Assembly (NCBI RefSeq): GCF_000799735.1
Contig: NZ_JUHH01000001.1
Location: 2,269,387-2,333,386, forward strand
Source: Methylotenera sp. G11
GTDB taxonomy: Bacteria; Pseudomonadota; Gammaproteobacteria; Burkholderiales; Methylophilaceae
Length of the DNA stretch: 64,000 nt
Reading direction: 5' to 3'
The stretch's first letter is position 1; each line of letters opens with the position of its first letter. Both the position numbers and the translations under genes were made by a program. The notes beneath the pieces were generated by a model, which was not told the DNA's origin, ran no database searches, and saw only the letters and a program-made list of their open reading frames with translations. Positions 42,498 to 51,070 of the stretch are shown here, piece after piece.

Positions 42498-43310
42498 TTA
42501 ATAGCTATGCTCGGCTGCCGGAAATGTTTTTTTCTTCACGGCCTGCACGTAATCTGCAATGGCCTGCTGGATGCTATCGCTTCCGGCCAGGAAATTCCTG
42601 GCAAAACGCGGTGCTTTGTAGTCGGCGGGGTTTTTGCCGGCAACGCCGGTGTAAATGCCCAGCAAGTCTTGAATGACTAATACCTGTCCGCTGCAATCAA
42701 CGCCCGCACCAATGCCTATCGTGGGTGTTTTTATTGTTTCGGTGATGTGCCCGGCGAGGGCGGCAGGCATCATTTCAAACAAGATCATGCAGGCGCCTGC
42801 TGCGCTCATGTCGATGGCATCCTGCGTGATCTTTCTGGCACTTTCCTCGGTCTTGCCTTGAATCTTGTAGCCGCCAAGCTGCTGCACGGATTGCGGCGTG
42901 AAACCCAGATGCGCACACACCGGAATGCCCCGTTCAGCCAGGTAGCGCGTTGTTTCAACCAGTCCGCCACCTTCGATCTTCACGATGTCTGCCCCTGCAT
43001 CCAAAAGCGCTTGGGCATTACGGCAGGCGTCTTCTTTGTCGTGTTCGTAGCTGCCGAATGGCATGTCAGTCATGATCAGTGTTTCCGGCGCGCCGGCGGC
43101 TACGCACCTGGTGTGGTAGATCATGTCCTGCATCGTGACCTGCAGCGTGTTTTCAGCGCCTTGCAGCACCATGCCGAGCGAGTCGCCTACCAGTAGCATG
43201 TCTACCCCGGCGGCGGCGCAGACTTTTGCAAAAGTAGCGTCGTAACAGGTGAGCATGGCAATTTTTTCGCCAGATGCTACTAATTGATCAAGTGTCTGTT
43301 TGCGCATCAT
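42498..43310 (-). CDS. panB: 3-methyl-2-oxobutanoate hydroxymethyltransferase
   Basis: A 270-residue TIM-barrel enzyme that adds a hydroxymethyl group from methylene-tetrahydrofolate to ketoisovalerate, the first step of pantoate synthesis. Conserved segments are MLTCYDATFAK, LLVGDSLGMVLQG, HLGFTPQSVQQLGGYK and GIGAGVDCSGQVLV. Its start overlaps the stop of the deoxynucleoside kinase as ATGA, so the two are translationally coupled. Confidence 0.97.
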   Translation of the reverse strand: MMRKQTLDQLVASGEKIAMLTCYDATFAKVCAAAGVDMLLVGDSLGMVLQGAENTLQVTMQDMIYHTRCVAAGAPETLIMTDMPFGSYEHDKEDACRNAQALLDAGADIVKIEGGGLVETTRYLAERGIPVCAHLGFTPQSVQQLGGYKIQGKTEESARKITQDAIDMSAAGACMILFEMMPAALAGHITETIKTPTIGIGAGVDCSGQVLVIQDLLGIYTGVAGKNPADYKAPRFARNFLAGSDSIQQAIADYVQAVKKKTFPAAEHSY

Positions 43311-43957
43311 TCTTCAAAATTCGGGTTAAAAAATTCACGCTGGCTTTTAATCTGATCAATGCGGCTGAGCAGTAAATCGAAAGCACTTTGATTTTTAAGT
43401 ATATTGAGTTTCTCGTTATTCACAATCAGTACAGGTGAAGCATCGTAGCTATGGAAAAATTCACTGTAGGCATTTGCCAGGCGCTCTATATATTCACGCG
43501 GAATCTCCTGCTCGTAGCTGATGCTGCGCTCCTCGATGCGTTCCATCAGCGCGTCTATCGGCGTCTGCAGGTAAATGACCAGGTCAGGTTTCGGCGCTTT
43601 GATCTGCAGGTGCTGGTAGATCTGATGATATAAAGCATACTCTTCTTCATCCAGGTTCAGGCGTGCAAAAATGGGGTCTTTTTCTAAAAAGAAGTCAGCA
43701 ACAATCGGTCTGGCAAACATGTCGCGCTGATTCAGGTCTTTGATCTGGTTGGCGCGCTGGAACAGAAAGAACAGCTGGGTAGGCAGGCTGTAGCGCTGGG
43801 CATCCTGGTAGAAGCGGGGCAGAAAAGGATTGGCCTCGGCTTTTTCCGACAGGTAATCGACAGGAAAGCGGTCGACCAGCATTTTTGCCAGCGTAGTTTT
43901 GCCGCTGCCGATCGGGCCTTCCACAACGATATAGGGATATTTGTTAAATATGCTCAT
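43307..43957 (-). CDS. Deoxynucleoside kinase (deoxyadenosine/deoxyguanosine kinase family)
   Basis: A 216-residue P-loop kinase that phosphorylates deoxynucleosides for salvage. Walker A is GPIGSGKTTLAK near residue 15; ERSISYEQEIPREYIERLA contains the LID-like basic segment, and the segment DLVIYLQTP is the usual central strand. Proteins of this group regularly lie between folK and panB in Betaproteobacteria. The base preferred cannot be told from sequence. Confidence 0.88.
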   Translation of the reverse strand: MSIFNKYPYIVVEGPIGSGKTTLAKMLVDRFPVDYLSEKAEANPFLPRFYQDAQRYSLPTQLFFLFQRANQIKDLNQRDMFARPIVADFFLEKDPIFARLNLDEEEYALYHQIYQHLQIKAPKPDLVIYLQTPIDALMERIEERSISYEQEIPREYIERLANAYSEFFHSYDASPVLIVNNEKLNILKNQSAFDLLLSRIDQIKSQREFFNPNFEE

Positions 43958-43966
43958 GAGGTTTTT

Positions 43967-44491
43967 CTAGCCTGGGTTTGTAATACCTGGATTTGTAATA
44001 CTTAGTTTTGTAATGTCTTTTGATAATTCAGGGCTGATTAACGATGCGATACTGCCATGGACAGGCATCGATAATTGCGGTGCGATTTCAAATAGAGGCA
44101 ACAATACAAATCCCCTGGTATGCATTCTGGGATGCGGTAATGTGAGCTTATCACTTTTAATGACCATGTCATCAAACAGCAGCAGGTCGCAATCCAGTAC
44201 GCGTGGCGCATTGACATAAGGACGCTCGCGCCCGGCTTCGTTCTCAATCGCATGCAGCGCGAGCAGCAGATCAGGTGCGGAGAGCTCAGTATGCACTTCG
44301 GCAACTGCGTTAATGAAATCCGGCACCTCGCTGCCTGCCTCGCTTGGGCAGTCAACAGGCGCAGTTCTGTATAAAGATGATTTTTTAACCAACCGTGTCT
44401 TTGGTAACCGGGCTAGCGCAGAAAATGCCTGTTCAACCTGGGCGGCAGGATTCTGCAGATTGCTTCCCAGTGCAATAAATGCCTGATGCAT
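43967..44491 (-). CDS. folK: 6-hydroxymethyl-7,8-dihydropterin pyrophosphokinase
   Basis: A 174-residue enzyme that transfers pyrophosphate from ATP to the pterin in folate synthesis. It starts with the family pattern AFIALGSNLQNP and shows FINAVAEVHT, RPYVNAPRVLDCDLLLFDD and LPHPRMHTRGFVLLPLFEIAP. The C-terminus ends in a short repetition (ITNPGITNPG). The start codon overlaps the pcnB stop by one base (TAATG), so it is coupled to pcnB. Confidence 0.96.
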   Translation of the reverse strand: MHQAFIALGSNLQNPAAQVEQAFSALARLPKTRLVKKSSLYRTAPVDCPSEAGSEVPDFINAVAEVHTELSAPDLLLALHAIENEAGRERPYVNAPRVLDCDLLLFDDMVIKSDKLTLPHPRMHTRGFVLLPLFEIAPQLSMPVHGSIASLISPELSKDITKLSITNPGITNPG

Positions 44492-45933
44492 TATGCGGCT
44501 GCCGGGGTGTTGCTGCCGGGTTTTTTCGGTTTTCTTCTTTTGCGTTTTTTAGGCGCCGTGTCCGGTTGCAGCATTGCGGTGCGCGCTTCGCCTTCCGCTT
44601 CTGCGAAGTTGGTCCACCACTCTGCCAGTTCGGCAGGAACCTCTCCGGATTCGCTGCGCAGCAGCAGGAAGTCATAGCCGGCGCGGTAGCGCGGGTTGAT
44701 CAGCAGGCCGAACGGGCGCTTGCCAGCACGCTGCTCAAACCGTGGCTGCAGTCCCCAGATTTCCTTCATGGCAGCAGTGTAACGGTTGTGTATCGCGAGC
44801 TTTTCTGCCTGCGTGGCAATCACATCGTTCATGGCCATATGCAGGGCAGGAATCGGCGGGTTGTTTTTTTTGTAGTTATTCCAGGCAGCCAATACTTCAT
44901 GCCATAGCAATGTTGCAAATAAGAAGCTGGGGTTGGCAGATTTTCCGGACAGGATGCGGTCATCGGTATTCTTGAGCGCGAGCATGACAAAGCGTTCGCC
45001 CATCGGCTGCTCCAGCACTACATCCAGCATGGGTAACAGGCCATGATGCAAGTGCTGCTTGCGCAGCGCGGCGACGCTTTCGATCGCATGTCCGGACAGG
45101 AACAGTTTCAGCATTTCGTCGAACAGGCGGCTGGGCGGCACATCTTCGAGCAGTTCAGCCATTTTTGCGATGGGCGCTTTGGTGGCGGGGTCGATGTTAA
45201 GGCCGAGCTTGGCAGACAGGCGCACGACACGCAGCATGCGCACCGGGTCTTCCGCATAGCGCGTTTCAGCTTTGCCGATAATGCGCAGCACGCCGGCCTT
45301 GATGTCGGCGAAGCCGTGATGGAAGTCCAGCACTTCCTGGCTGCTCGGGTCGTAGTAAAGTGCATTGGCAGTAAAGTCGCGGCGCGTTGCATCTTCTTCC
45401 AGGCTGCCGAATACATTGTCGCGCGTGATGCGGCCCGATTCGTTGGTATGCGCATCCCCCTCAGACTGGTGATGGCCGCGGAAAGTGGAAACTTCAATCG
45501 TTTCATCGCCGAACAGTACGTGAACTAAACGGAAGCGTTTGCCGATGATGCGCGAGCGCCTGAAGATGCGGTTGACTTCTTCCGGCGTGGCATCCGTCGC
45601 TACGTCAAAGTCCTTGGGCTTGCGGTTCAGCAGCAGGTCGCGCACAGCGCCACCAACAATGTAGGCTTCAAACCCGGCTTTTTGCAGGCCGTCAATTGTT
45701 CTGAGTGCGGCGCTGCTCAGCAGGCTGCGATCTATCTGGTGTTTCTGGAATGGAATGATTTCCGCTTTGTCTCTATTGCCGCCGGCTTTTTTTGCGTTTT
45801 TCTTGATGCTTAATACCGGACGGCTTTTTTTGGACTGCTGTTTTCGAGCTTCAGAGGTGTGGTGTGTGGGTTTCTCGTGCTCAGTTTTTTTATTCCTGGG
45901 CTTGAAAATTTTATCTAGCAGTTTTCTGATCAT
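44491..45933 (-). CDS. pcnB: Poly(A) polymerase I
   Basis: A 480-residue nucleotidyltransferase that adds 3' poly(A) tails to RNA, promoting decay. The catalytic head has YIVGGAVRDLLLNRKPKDFDVATDA; RRSRIIGKRFRLVHVLFGDE follows, which is typical of PcnB rather than CCA-adding enzymes. The N-terminal 65 residues and the C-terminal tail (KKRKRRKPKKPG) are strongly basic and serve RNA binding. It heads the pcnB-folK-dNK-panB-panC unit. Confidence 0.93.
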   Translation of the reverse strand: MIRKLLDKIFKPRNKKTEHEKPTHHTSEARKQQSKKSRPVLSIKKNAKKAGGNRDKAEIIPFQKHQIDRSLLSSAALRTIDGLQKAGFEAYIVGGAVRDLLLNRKPKDFDVATDATPEEVNRIFRRSRIIGKRFRLVHVLFGDETIEVSTFRGHHQSEGDAHTNESGRITRDNVFGSLEEDATRRDFTANALYYDPSSQEVLDFHHGFADIKAGVLRIIGKAETRYAEDPVRMLRVVRLSAKLGLNIDPATKAPIAKMAELLEDVPPSRLFDEMLKLFLSGHAIESVAALRKQHLHHGLLPMLDVVLEQPMGERFVMLALKNTDDRILSGKSANPSFLFATLLWHEVLAAWNNYKKNNPPIPALHMAMNDVIATQAEKLAIHNRYTAAMKEIWGLQPRFEQRAGKRPFGLLINPRYRAGYDFLLLRSESGEVPAELAEWWTNFAEAEGEARTAMLQPDTAPKKRKRRKPKKPGSNTPAAA

Positions 45934-46001
45934 GCGAAATTATAGCTTAAATTTAATTGTGAACTTAAATTCAGATTTCAACAAAACATGCAATTGCCGC
46001 G

Positions 46002-46550
46002 CTATTTGGCGGAGTGGTCCCAGAGTATATCGCTGACGCCCGCTTCTTTGTTAATGATGCGGCACATCACGAACAAAAGGTCGGACAGGCGATTCAGGTA
46101 TTTTCTTGAGATCTCGGTGACGTCCTCGGCATGGTGCAGCTGCATGAGCTCACGTTCCGCACGGCGGCAGACCGTGCGTGCAAGATGGCAGTAAGCGGCA
46201 GCCTTGGTGCCGCCGGGCAGGATGAATTCTTTCAGCGGCAGCAGTTCGGCATTCAGCCGGTCAATCGCTTCTTCCAGGTCATCGATCCGAGCCTGTCTCA
46301 GCAGTACGTAGCCGGGAATCGACAGTTCGCCGCCTATATTGAACAGGTCGTGCTGGATCTGGGTTAGCGAGGTTCTGACAGTGGCGGGAATGTTCTCGGT
46401 CAGCACCATGCCGATTACGGAGTTCAGTTCATCTACGTCGCCCATGGTCTTGACGCGCTGGCTGTCTTTGCCGATGCGGCTGCCGTCACCTAAGCCGGTA
46501 GTGCCGTCATCACCCGTGCGCGTGTATATTTTACTCAGTCTGTTTCCCAT
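46002..46550 (-). CDS. Cob(I)yrinic acid a,c-diamide adenosyltransferase (PduO type)
   Basis: A 182-residue ATP:corrinoid adenosyltransferase. The ATG at 46550 is chosen because AGGTGAG precedes it and the N-terminus then matches the family (NRLSKIYTRTGDDGTTGLGDGSR). Other motifs are KTMGDVDELNSVIG, LPGGTKAAAYCHLARTVCRRAERE and LNRLSDLLFVMCR, which bind ATP and the corrin. It provides adenosylcobalamin. The gene is divergent from murI with 58 bases between starts. Confidence 0.92.
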   Translation of the reverse strand: MGNRLSKIYTRTGDDGTTGLGDGSRIGKDSQRVKTMGDVDELNSVIGMVLTENIPATVRTSLTQIQHDLFNIGGELSIPGYVLLRQARIDDLEEAIDRLNAELLPLKEFILPGGTKAAAYCHLARTVCRRAERELMQLHHAEDVTEISRKYLNRLSDLLFVMCRIINKEAGVSDILWDHSAK

Positions 46551-46608
46551 AAGCTCACCTTCAAAATCCTTTATAATCCTTCGCATTGTAACTGATGATG
46601 CCTTTGCC

Positions 46609-47451
46609 ATGACCGATCAAACCATGACGCTGGAAATTAAAAATACCCCGATCAAGCCTGCCATTCCGGCCAATGCGCCGATTGGCGTGTTTGATTCCGG
46701 TGTTGGCGGCATCTCGGTATTGCAGCATATTCACGCCCTGCTGCCGTATGAGCACCTGCTATATGTGGCAGATAGCCGATATGCGCCCTATGGCGGCAAG
46801 ACTCCTCAAGAAATCCAGTCCCGGTGTTTTGAGATTACGGATTTTTTGATCGCAAAAGGCGCCAAAGCGATCGTGGTGGCCTGCAACACCGCTACCGCTG
46901 CTGCGATTGACCGCATGCGTGCAAAATATTCGCTGCCTATCATTGGCATGGAGCCAGCCGTGAAACCTGCGGCGGCAGCCTCGAAAAATGGCGTAATAGG
47001 CGTGCTGGCTACAGTCGGTACCTTGAAAAGCGCACAATTCGCAGGTTTGCTTGAAAGTTATGGACGTAACGTGAAAGTGGTGACGCAGGGCTGCACCGGC
47101 CTGGTCGAATGCATCGAGCGCGGCGAATTGGCTGACGAAGCCACGCGGAACCTGCTTCAGAAATATTGCAAACCGCTGCTGGATGAAGGTGCCGATACCA
47201 TCGTGCTGGGCTGCACCCACTATCCGTTCGTGGCGCCGCTGATCACGCAGGTGGTCGGCGAGGGTGTGGCGCTGATTGATACCGGTGCTGCGGTGGCCAA
47301 ACAATTGCAAAAACGGTTATCCGCACTTGATCTGCTGGCATGGCCGGACCAGGCTGGTAAGGTCAGGTTCTGGACCAACAGCCCATCGGCAAACGCCAAG
47401 CCTGTCATTGAGGCGTTGTGGGGTGGTGATGCAGAGGTGCTGGCGTTCTAG
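46609..47451 (+). CDS. murI: Glutamate racemase
   Basis: A 280-residue enzyme that makes D-glutamate for peptidoglycan. The catalytic cysteines are in VVACNTATAAA and VLGCTHYPF; the N-terminus has IGVFDSGVGGISVL and SRYAPYGGKT. The frame stays open 90 codons upstream inside the divergent gene, but homology and the divergent promoter region place the start at 46609, or at ATG 46624. There is no strong ribosome-binding site at either. Confidence 0.95.
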   Translation: MTDQTMTLEIKNTPIKPAIPANAPIGVFDSGVGGISVLQHIHALLPYEHLLYVADSRYAPYGGKTPQEIQSRCFEITDFLIAKGAKAIVVACNTATAAAIDRMRAKYSLPIIGMEPAVKPAAAASKNGVIGVLATVGTLKSAQFAGLLESYGRNVKVVTQGCTGLVECIERGELADEATRNLLQKYCKPLLDEGADTIVLGCTHYPFVAPLITQVVGEGVALIDTGAAVAKQLQKRLSALDLLAWPDQAGKVRFWTNSPSANAKPVIEALWGGDAEVLAF

Positions 47452-47500
47452 AAGTGTTTTGAGCTGATGGCTCCTGAGCTATGCCAGCGGCAGTCATGCC

Positions 47501-47689
47501 TTAGTGATGGCCTGCTGTTTCGCCTTCTTTTAACTTGTATTGCGTGCCGCAGTAGGGGCAGGCTGCATGGCCGGATTCTGCCAGATCCAGAAATACGCGC
47601 GGGTGCGATGCCCAAAGCTCAACCTGTTTGGTCGGGCAGTGCAGGGGAAGGTCTTTGGCTGTTACTTCGATTTCTTGAGTGTTTGACAT
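47501..47689 (-). CDS. Zinc-finger domain protein (zf-CHCC, COG4391)
   Basis: A 62-residue protein with the cysteine/histidine set LHCPTKQVELWASHPRVFLDL and ACPYCGTQYKL, which match the zf-CHCC family related to the NDUFS6 subunit of complex I. In many Betaproteobacteria it follows ilvE directly; here two small genes intervene. Function in bacteria is not established. Confidence 0.88.
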   Translation of the reverse strand: MSNTQEIEVTAKDLPLHCPTKQVELWASHPRVFLDLAESGHAACPYCGTQYKLKEGETAGHH

Positions 47690-47696
47690 AATAAAT

Positions 47697-47987
47697 TTAG
47701 TGCTTTTTAATTTTTGAAATCAGCGGGAATAAACCAGGGTTGCGAATTGACGCTAATGATAAATCAATATCCAGGCCTGGCCAGTAGAGATGATTTTCAC
47801 TTGGGCGTTCAACAAGCGTAATTTGTTCAATGGTTGCTGTTTTAAACCAAGGGAAATCAGCGTAGGTTAAGAACAGTTCCTCATCTTCAATTAGAATCCA
47901 GAACCCAAGTTTGGATACAAGGGAAACTTCAATCTGATTTGCGCCACCTGTTAAAGAGTCAGTTTTCGAAATGTTCATACCAAGCAT
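47697..47987 (-). CDS. DUF2442 protein, probable antitoxin of a DUF4160/DUF2442 pair
   Basis: A 96-residue protein. The start at 47987 is set by GAGGAG seven bases upstream. It has the DUF2442 pattern: a beta-rich region (FWILIEDEELFLTYADFPWFKTATIEQI) and the closing segment YWPGLDIDLSLASI. In known pairs DUF2442 follows DUF4160 and is the predicted antitoxin. It overlaps the end of the DUF4160 gene by 29 bases, so translation is coupled. It stands seven bases before the zinc-finger gene. Confidence 0.85.
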   Translation of the reverse strand: MLGMNISKTDSLTGGANQIEVSLVSKLGFWILIEDEELFLTYADFPWFKTATIEQITLVERPSENHLYWPGLDIDLSLASIRNPGLFPLISKIKKH

Positions 47988-48198
47988 TGAGTATCTCCTC
48001 ACTATGATGTTGAACTAATAGTAACGCTTCGCTGATTTGCTTGCTAGTTAGCCCTTGGTTGATTGCAAGTTCAATTGCTGGTTTTAGCCAGAATTTAGCT
48101 TCACCATTTGCATGCGTTACGTGAATGTGGATTCGAGATTCTTCTCGCGAAAAGAAAAAGAAACGAAAACCACCTTCACGAAATACTGTTGGTGACAT
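47959..48198 (-). CDS. DUF4160 protein, probable toxin of a DUF4160/DUF2442 pair
   Basis: A 79-residue protein with the family pattern SPTVFREGGFRFFFFSREESRIHIHV followed by AKFWLKPAIELA and a helix (SEEILNAWYEHF). DUF4160 with DUF2442 is widely annotated as a predicted type II toxin-antitoxin module; the toxic activity is not known to me. It starts nine bases after the ilvE stop and lacks a clear ribosome-binding site, so its expression may depend on ilvE translation. The pair is AT-richer than its neighbours, consistent with acquisition. Confidence 0.85.
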   Translation of the reverse strand: MSPTVFREGGFRFFFFSREESRIHIHVTHANGEAKFWLKPAIELAINQGLTSKQISEALLLVQHHSEEILNAWYEHFEN

Positions 48199-48207
48199 GG
48201 TTTAAAA

Positions 48208-49152
48208 TTAAACCAGAGTCAGCCAATCTGCATGTTTGGCTGACCTGCCGTGTACTACATCAAAGTACAGTTTCTGTAACTGTTTGGTGATCGGGCCGGC
48301 TGTGCCTTCGCCGATGCTGCGGCGGTCAAGTTCACGGATCGGTGTCACCTCTGCGGCGGTACCGGTGAAGAATGCTTCATCGGCACTATATACTTCATCG
48401 CGGGTGATGCGTTTTTCGATGATCTCAAGGCCGCTTTCTTTCGCCAGCTGCACGATCGTGTCGCGTGTGATGCCTTCCAGCGCGGCGGTCAGATCAGGGG
48501 TGTATAGCTTGCCGTTGCGTACGATAAATACGTTTTCGCCTGAACCTTCAGCCACAAAGCCGTCTACATCCAGTAATAGCGCTTCCTCGTAGCCATCTTG
48601 TGCCGCTTCCTGGTGCGCCAGGATGCTGTTCATGTAGTTGCCGTTAGCCTTGGCTTTACACATGGTCACGTTCACATGGTGACGCGAGAATGATGAGGTT
48701 TTAACGCGGATACCGTGATCCAGCGCTTCCTGTCCCATATATGCGCCCCATTTCCATGCGGCCACGATCACGTGGGTAGAGAGTGTTTTGGCAGAAATAC
48801 CCATTGCTTCAGCGCCGTAGAACGCCATTGGGCGCAGGTAGGCTGACTCAAGGTTGTTGTCACGTACTGCGGCCAATTGCGCCTCTGAAATCTCTTCTTT
48901 GCTGTAAGGCATTTTCATACCGAGGATGTGCGCGGAGCGGAACAGCCTGTCCGTATGGTCTTTCAAGCGGAAAATAGCGGTGCCCTTGTCGGTTTTGTAT
49001 GCGCGGACGCCTTCAAACACGCCCATGCCGTAGTGCAGGGTGTGTGTTAAAACGTGGGTGGTGGCATCGCGCCAGTTCACCATTTTTCCGTCATACCAGA
49101 TTACGCCGTCGCGGTCTGCCATACCGCCAGATGTTACTGCAGGGTTTGCCAT
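48208..49152 (-). CDS. ilvE: Branched-chain amino acid aminotransferase
   Basis: A 314-residue fold-IV PLP enzyme that interconverts branched-chain amino acids and their 2-oxo acids. It has THTLHYGMGVFEGVRAYKT, the PLP-lysine segment NVTMCKAKANGNYMNSILA, EEALLLDVDGFVAEGSGENVF (split over 48510-48570) and EVYSADEAFFTGTAAEVTPI. AAGGA lies seven bases before the ATG. It is the first gene of a unit running into the DUF4160/DUF2442 pair and the zinc-finger gene. Confidence 0.96.
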   Translation of the reverse strand: MANPAVTSGGMADRDGVIWYDGKMVNWRDATTHVLTHTLHYGMGVFEGVRAYKTDKGTAIFRLKDHTDRLFRSAHILGMKMPYSKEEISEAQLAAVRDNNLESAYLRPMAFYGAEAMGISAKTLSTHVIVAAWKWGAYMGQEALDHGIRVKTSSFSRHHVNVTMCKAKANGNYMNSILAHQEAAQDGYEEALLLDVDGFVAEGSGENVFIVRNGKLYTPDLTAALEGITRDTIVQLAKESGLEIIEKRITRDEVYSADEAFFTGTAAEVTPIRELDRRSIGEGTAGPITKQLQKLYFDVVHGRSAKHADWLTLV

Positions 49153-49317
49153 GCTATATCCTTAAAATGCTTGAAATAATGCAAAAGCATTATTGTAAAC
49201 GACAGCGAGTTTACTTTGCAGTAATTTATGCGGATTGCGCACAATTTTTTATTGCAAGGTGTTGAATTTATTGTGCATGGTAGAATCAATGCAATTACAT
49301 TCATGATGGTAAATTTA

Positions 49318-49902
49318 ATGATGAAAACCAGATATTTCTTGATGGCGCTGTTAATGCTTGCGCTTGCCGCCTGTAAACCAGCCGGTGAGCATAACCGGTT
49401 TTCGGCGACCGATGTCAGCGGCGCCGATTTTGCACAGGCACTCAGTCTGACTGACCATACCGGAAAACTGCGTACGCTGGCAGATTTCAAAGGTAAGGTC
49501 GTGGCCGTATTCTTCGGCTATACCCATTGCCCGGATGTGTGCCCGACCACGATGGCGGATATGAAGCAGACCATGAAACTGCTGGGCGCGCGCAGCGACG
49601 AGTTACAGGTGCTGTTCGTCACATTGGATCCGGCGCGCGATACGCAGGCCGTGCTGGCGCAGTATGTGCCCAGTTTTGATAAACGCTTTATCGGCCTGTA
49701 TGGCACTCAGGACGAGATTGCCAAGGCGACGGCCGATTTCAAGATATTTGCTTCCAAAGTAGAAAACAGCGGCAAGAGCGGCTACACCATAGACCATAGT
49801 GCCGGTCTTTACCTATATGATAAAACCGGAAAGATCAGGTTGTACGTGGCTTACGGGGAAAAGCCGGCAGTCATTGCCGCGGATATTGAGAAGCTGCTTT
49901 AG
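49318..49902 (+). CDS. Sco1/SenC-family copper lipoprotein
   Basis: A 194-residue periplasmic thioredoxin-fold protein that delivers copper to the CuA site of cytochrome c oxidase or acts as a thiol reductase. The lipobox LALAAC supports starting at 49318 (or 49321); the frame runs 30 codons further upstream without signal. Copper ligands are CPDVCP and the histidine in TIDHSAGLYL, all intact. A divergent gap of 165 bases separates it from ilvE. No cox genes lie nearby. Confidence 0.92.
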   Translation: MMKTRYFLMALLMLALAACKPAGEHNRFSATDVSGADFAQALSLTDHTGKLRTLADFKGKVVAVFFGYTHCPDVCPTTMADMKQTMKLLGARSDELQVLFVTLDPARDTQAVLAQYVPSFDKRFIGLYGTQDEIAKATADFKIFASKVENSGKSGYTIDHSAGLYLYDKTGKIRLYVAYGEKPAVIAADIEKLL

Positions 49903-49920
49903 GTGATATATCGATAGTCA

Positions 49921-49944
49921 AAAGGGGCGCTGGCCCCTTTTCTG
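49921..49944 (+). terminator. Intrinsic terminator after the Sco gene
   Basis: Stem AAAGGGGC/GCCCCTTT with a four-base loop and T-rich tail; it can also serve the convergent DUF805 gene. Confidence 0.88.
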
Positions 49945-49954
49945 TTTTTAATGA

Positions 49955-50290
49955 TTAATTTGCGGGTGGTTCGCCATACTGGTTGGCCGCTGCATCGCCA
50001 TCCTGTACCAATAAATAAATCATGTATATCCAGCCGAGTATGGGGATGATCCATATCAGCTGAAACCAGCCGCTTTTGTTGATGTCATGCAGGCGGCGCG
50101 CGCCTACTGCAAGCGCTGGCAGTAATGTTGCCAGGGCAAATATGCCTGGCAGCATGTCGCTCACGATACCTAATACCAGGCTGGCCAGGAAAAGAAAAAG
50201 CTCAAACCACCAATATTCCGACCTTTTAGCGCGGCCATTGAAGTCCGCATATTTCTGAAAACAGATTTGAATCGATTCTTGAAATGTCAT
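49955..50290 (-). CDS. DUF805 membrane protein
   Basis: A 111-residue inner-membrane protein of the DUF805 family (YhaH/YiiR-like), function unknown. It shows the typical start FQKYADFNGRAKRSEYWWF, then three to four hydrophobic helices and the family motif VGARRLHDINKSGWF with PILGWIYMIYLL. The ATG at 50290 is chosen because AGGGGA precedes it; 17 upstream codons lack support. It appears monocistronic. Confidence 0.9.
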   Translation of the reverse strand: MTFQESIQICFQKYADFNGRAKRSEYWWFELFLFLASLVLGIVSDMLPGIFALATLLPALAVGARRLHDINKSGWFQLIWIIPILGWIYMIYLLVQDGDAAANQYGEPPAN

Positions 50291-50362
50291 TTTTATTGTT
50301 CCCCTGAAAATTGTTGTGGTGAGCAATATACTAGCATGCAAAATATTTCAGGCAGCATTCAT

Positions 50363-51070
50363 TTACATGACATGCAGTTTTGGCGACCATGCCTTGAGCT
50401 CTTTTTCTGCGGCTTTGTAATCAGGGTAAATGCTGGCGACCACCGCCCAGAACCTGGCTGAGTGGTTCATTTCTTTCAGGTGTGCAAGTTCATGGCAGAC
50501 CACATAGTTGATCAGGTGCGGAGGCGCTTGCAGCAAGCGCCAGTTGAGCCGGATTTCCTGCTTTGAATTGCAGCTGCCCCAGCGCGTGCGGGCATTGGAA
50601 ATCAATAATTTAGGCAGTGCCACCCCCAGCCTGGCCGAAAAGATTTCCAGCCGCCTGGCAAAGTCCGTGAGCGCCTGTTTCCTGTACCATTGCAGCACCT
50701 TGCGCGAGACGGCTGACTGGTCATCATGGTTGGGCATTGCCAATGCCAGCTGCCCCGGCTGGTGACTGACCGCCCTGGAGCGCACATCATGGCTCAGCGC
50801 CAGTGTGACGGGATTGCCCAGCAGCAGTAACTGCTCGCCGTTCAGCCATTGCAGCGCCGGTATTTTGCTTTCATGACGCGCGTTGAGTTTTTTCTGTATC
50901 CAGTCCGCTTTTTGGGAAATCAGGCTTTCCAGCAGCGTGAGTGAGATGCGTACCGGGGCGTGCACGACCAGGCCATCGGCTGTGATCTTCAGACCCACGG
51001 TTCTGCGCTGGCGCCGCTCCAGACGGTAGTGCAGTTGGGCGCCGGATGGCAGCATCAGCGTATGGCTCAT
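50363..51070 (-). CDS. YgjP/SprT-like metallopeptidase (DUF45, COG1451)
   Basis: A 235-residue predicted zinc metalloprotease. The catalytic motif is VCHELAHLKEMNHSARFW (HExxH with a downstream His), preceded by RTRWGSCNSKQEIRLNWRLLQAP, the family signature. The N-terminal part is a beta domain (LERRQRRTVGLKI). The substrate is unknown. Its start overlaps the plsC stop by four bases, so the two are coupled. Confidence 0.92.
   Translation of the reverse strand: MSHTLMLPSGAQLHYRLERRQRRTVGLKITADGLVVHAPVRISLTLLESLISQKADWIQKKLNARHESKIPALQWLNGEQLLLLGNPVTLALSHDVRSRAVSHQPGQLALAMPNHDDQSAVSRKVLQWYRKQALTDFARRLEIFSARLGVALPKLLISNARTRWGSCNSKQEIRLNWRLLQAPPHLINYVVCHELAHLKEMNHSARFWAVVASIYPDYKAAEKELKAWSPKLHVM

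Noticed and set aside
46339..46608. N-terminal extension of glutamate racemase
   Set aside because: The extra 90 codons overlap the divergent adenosyltransferase gene and have no resemblance to MurI.
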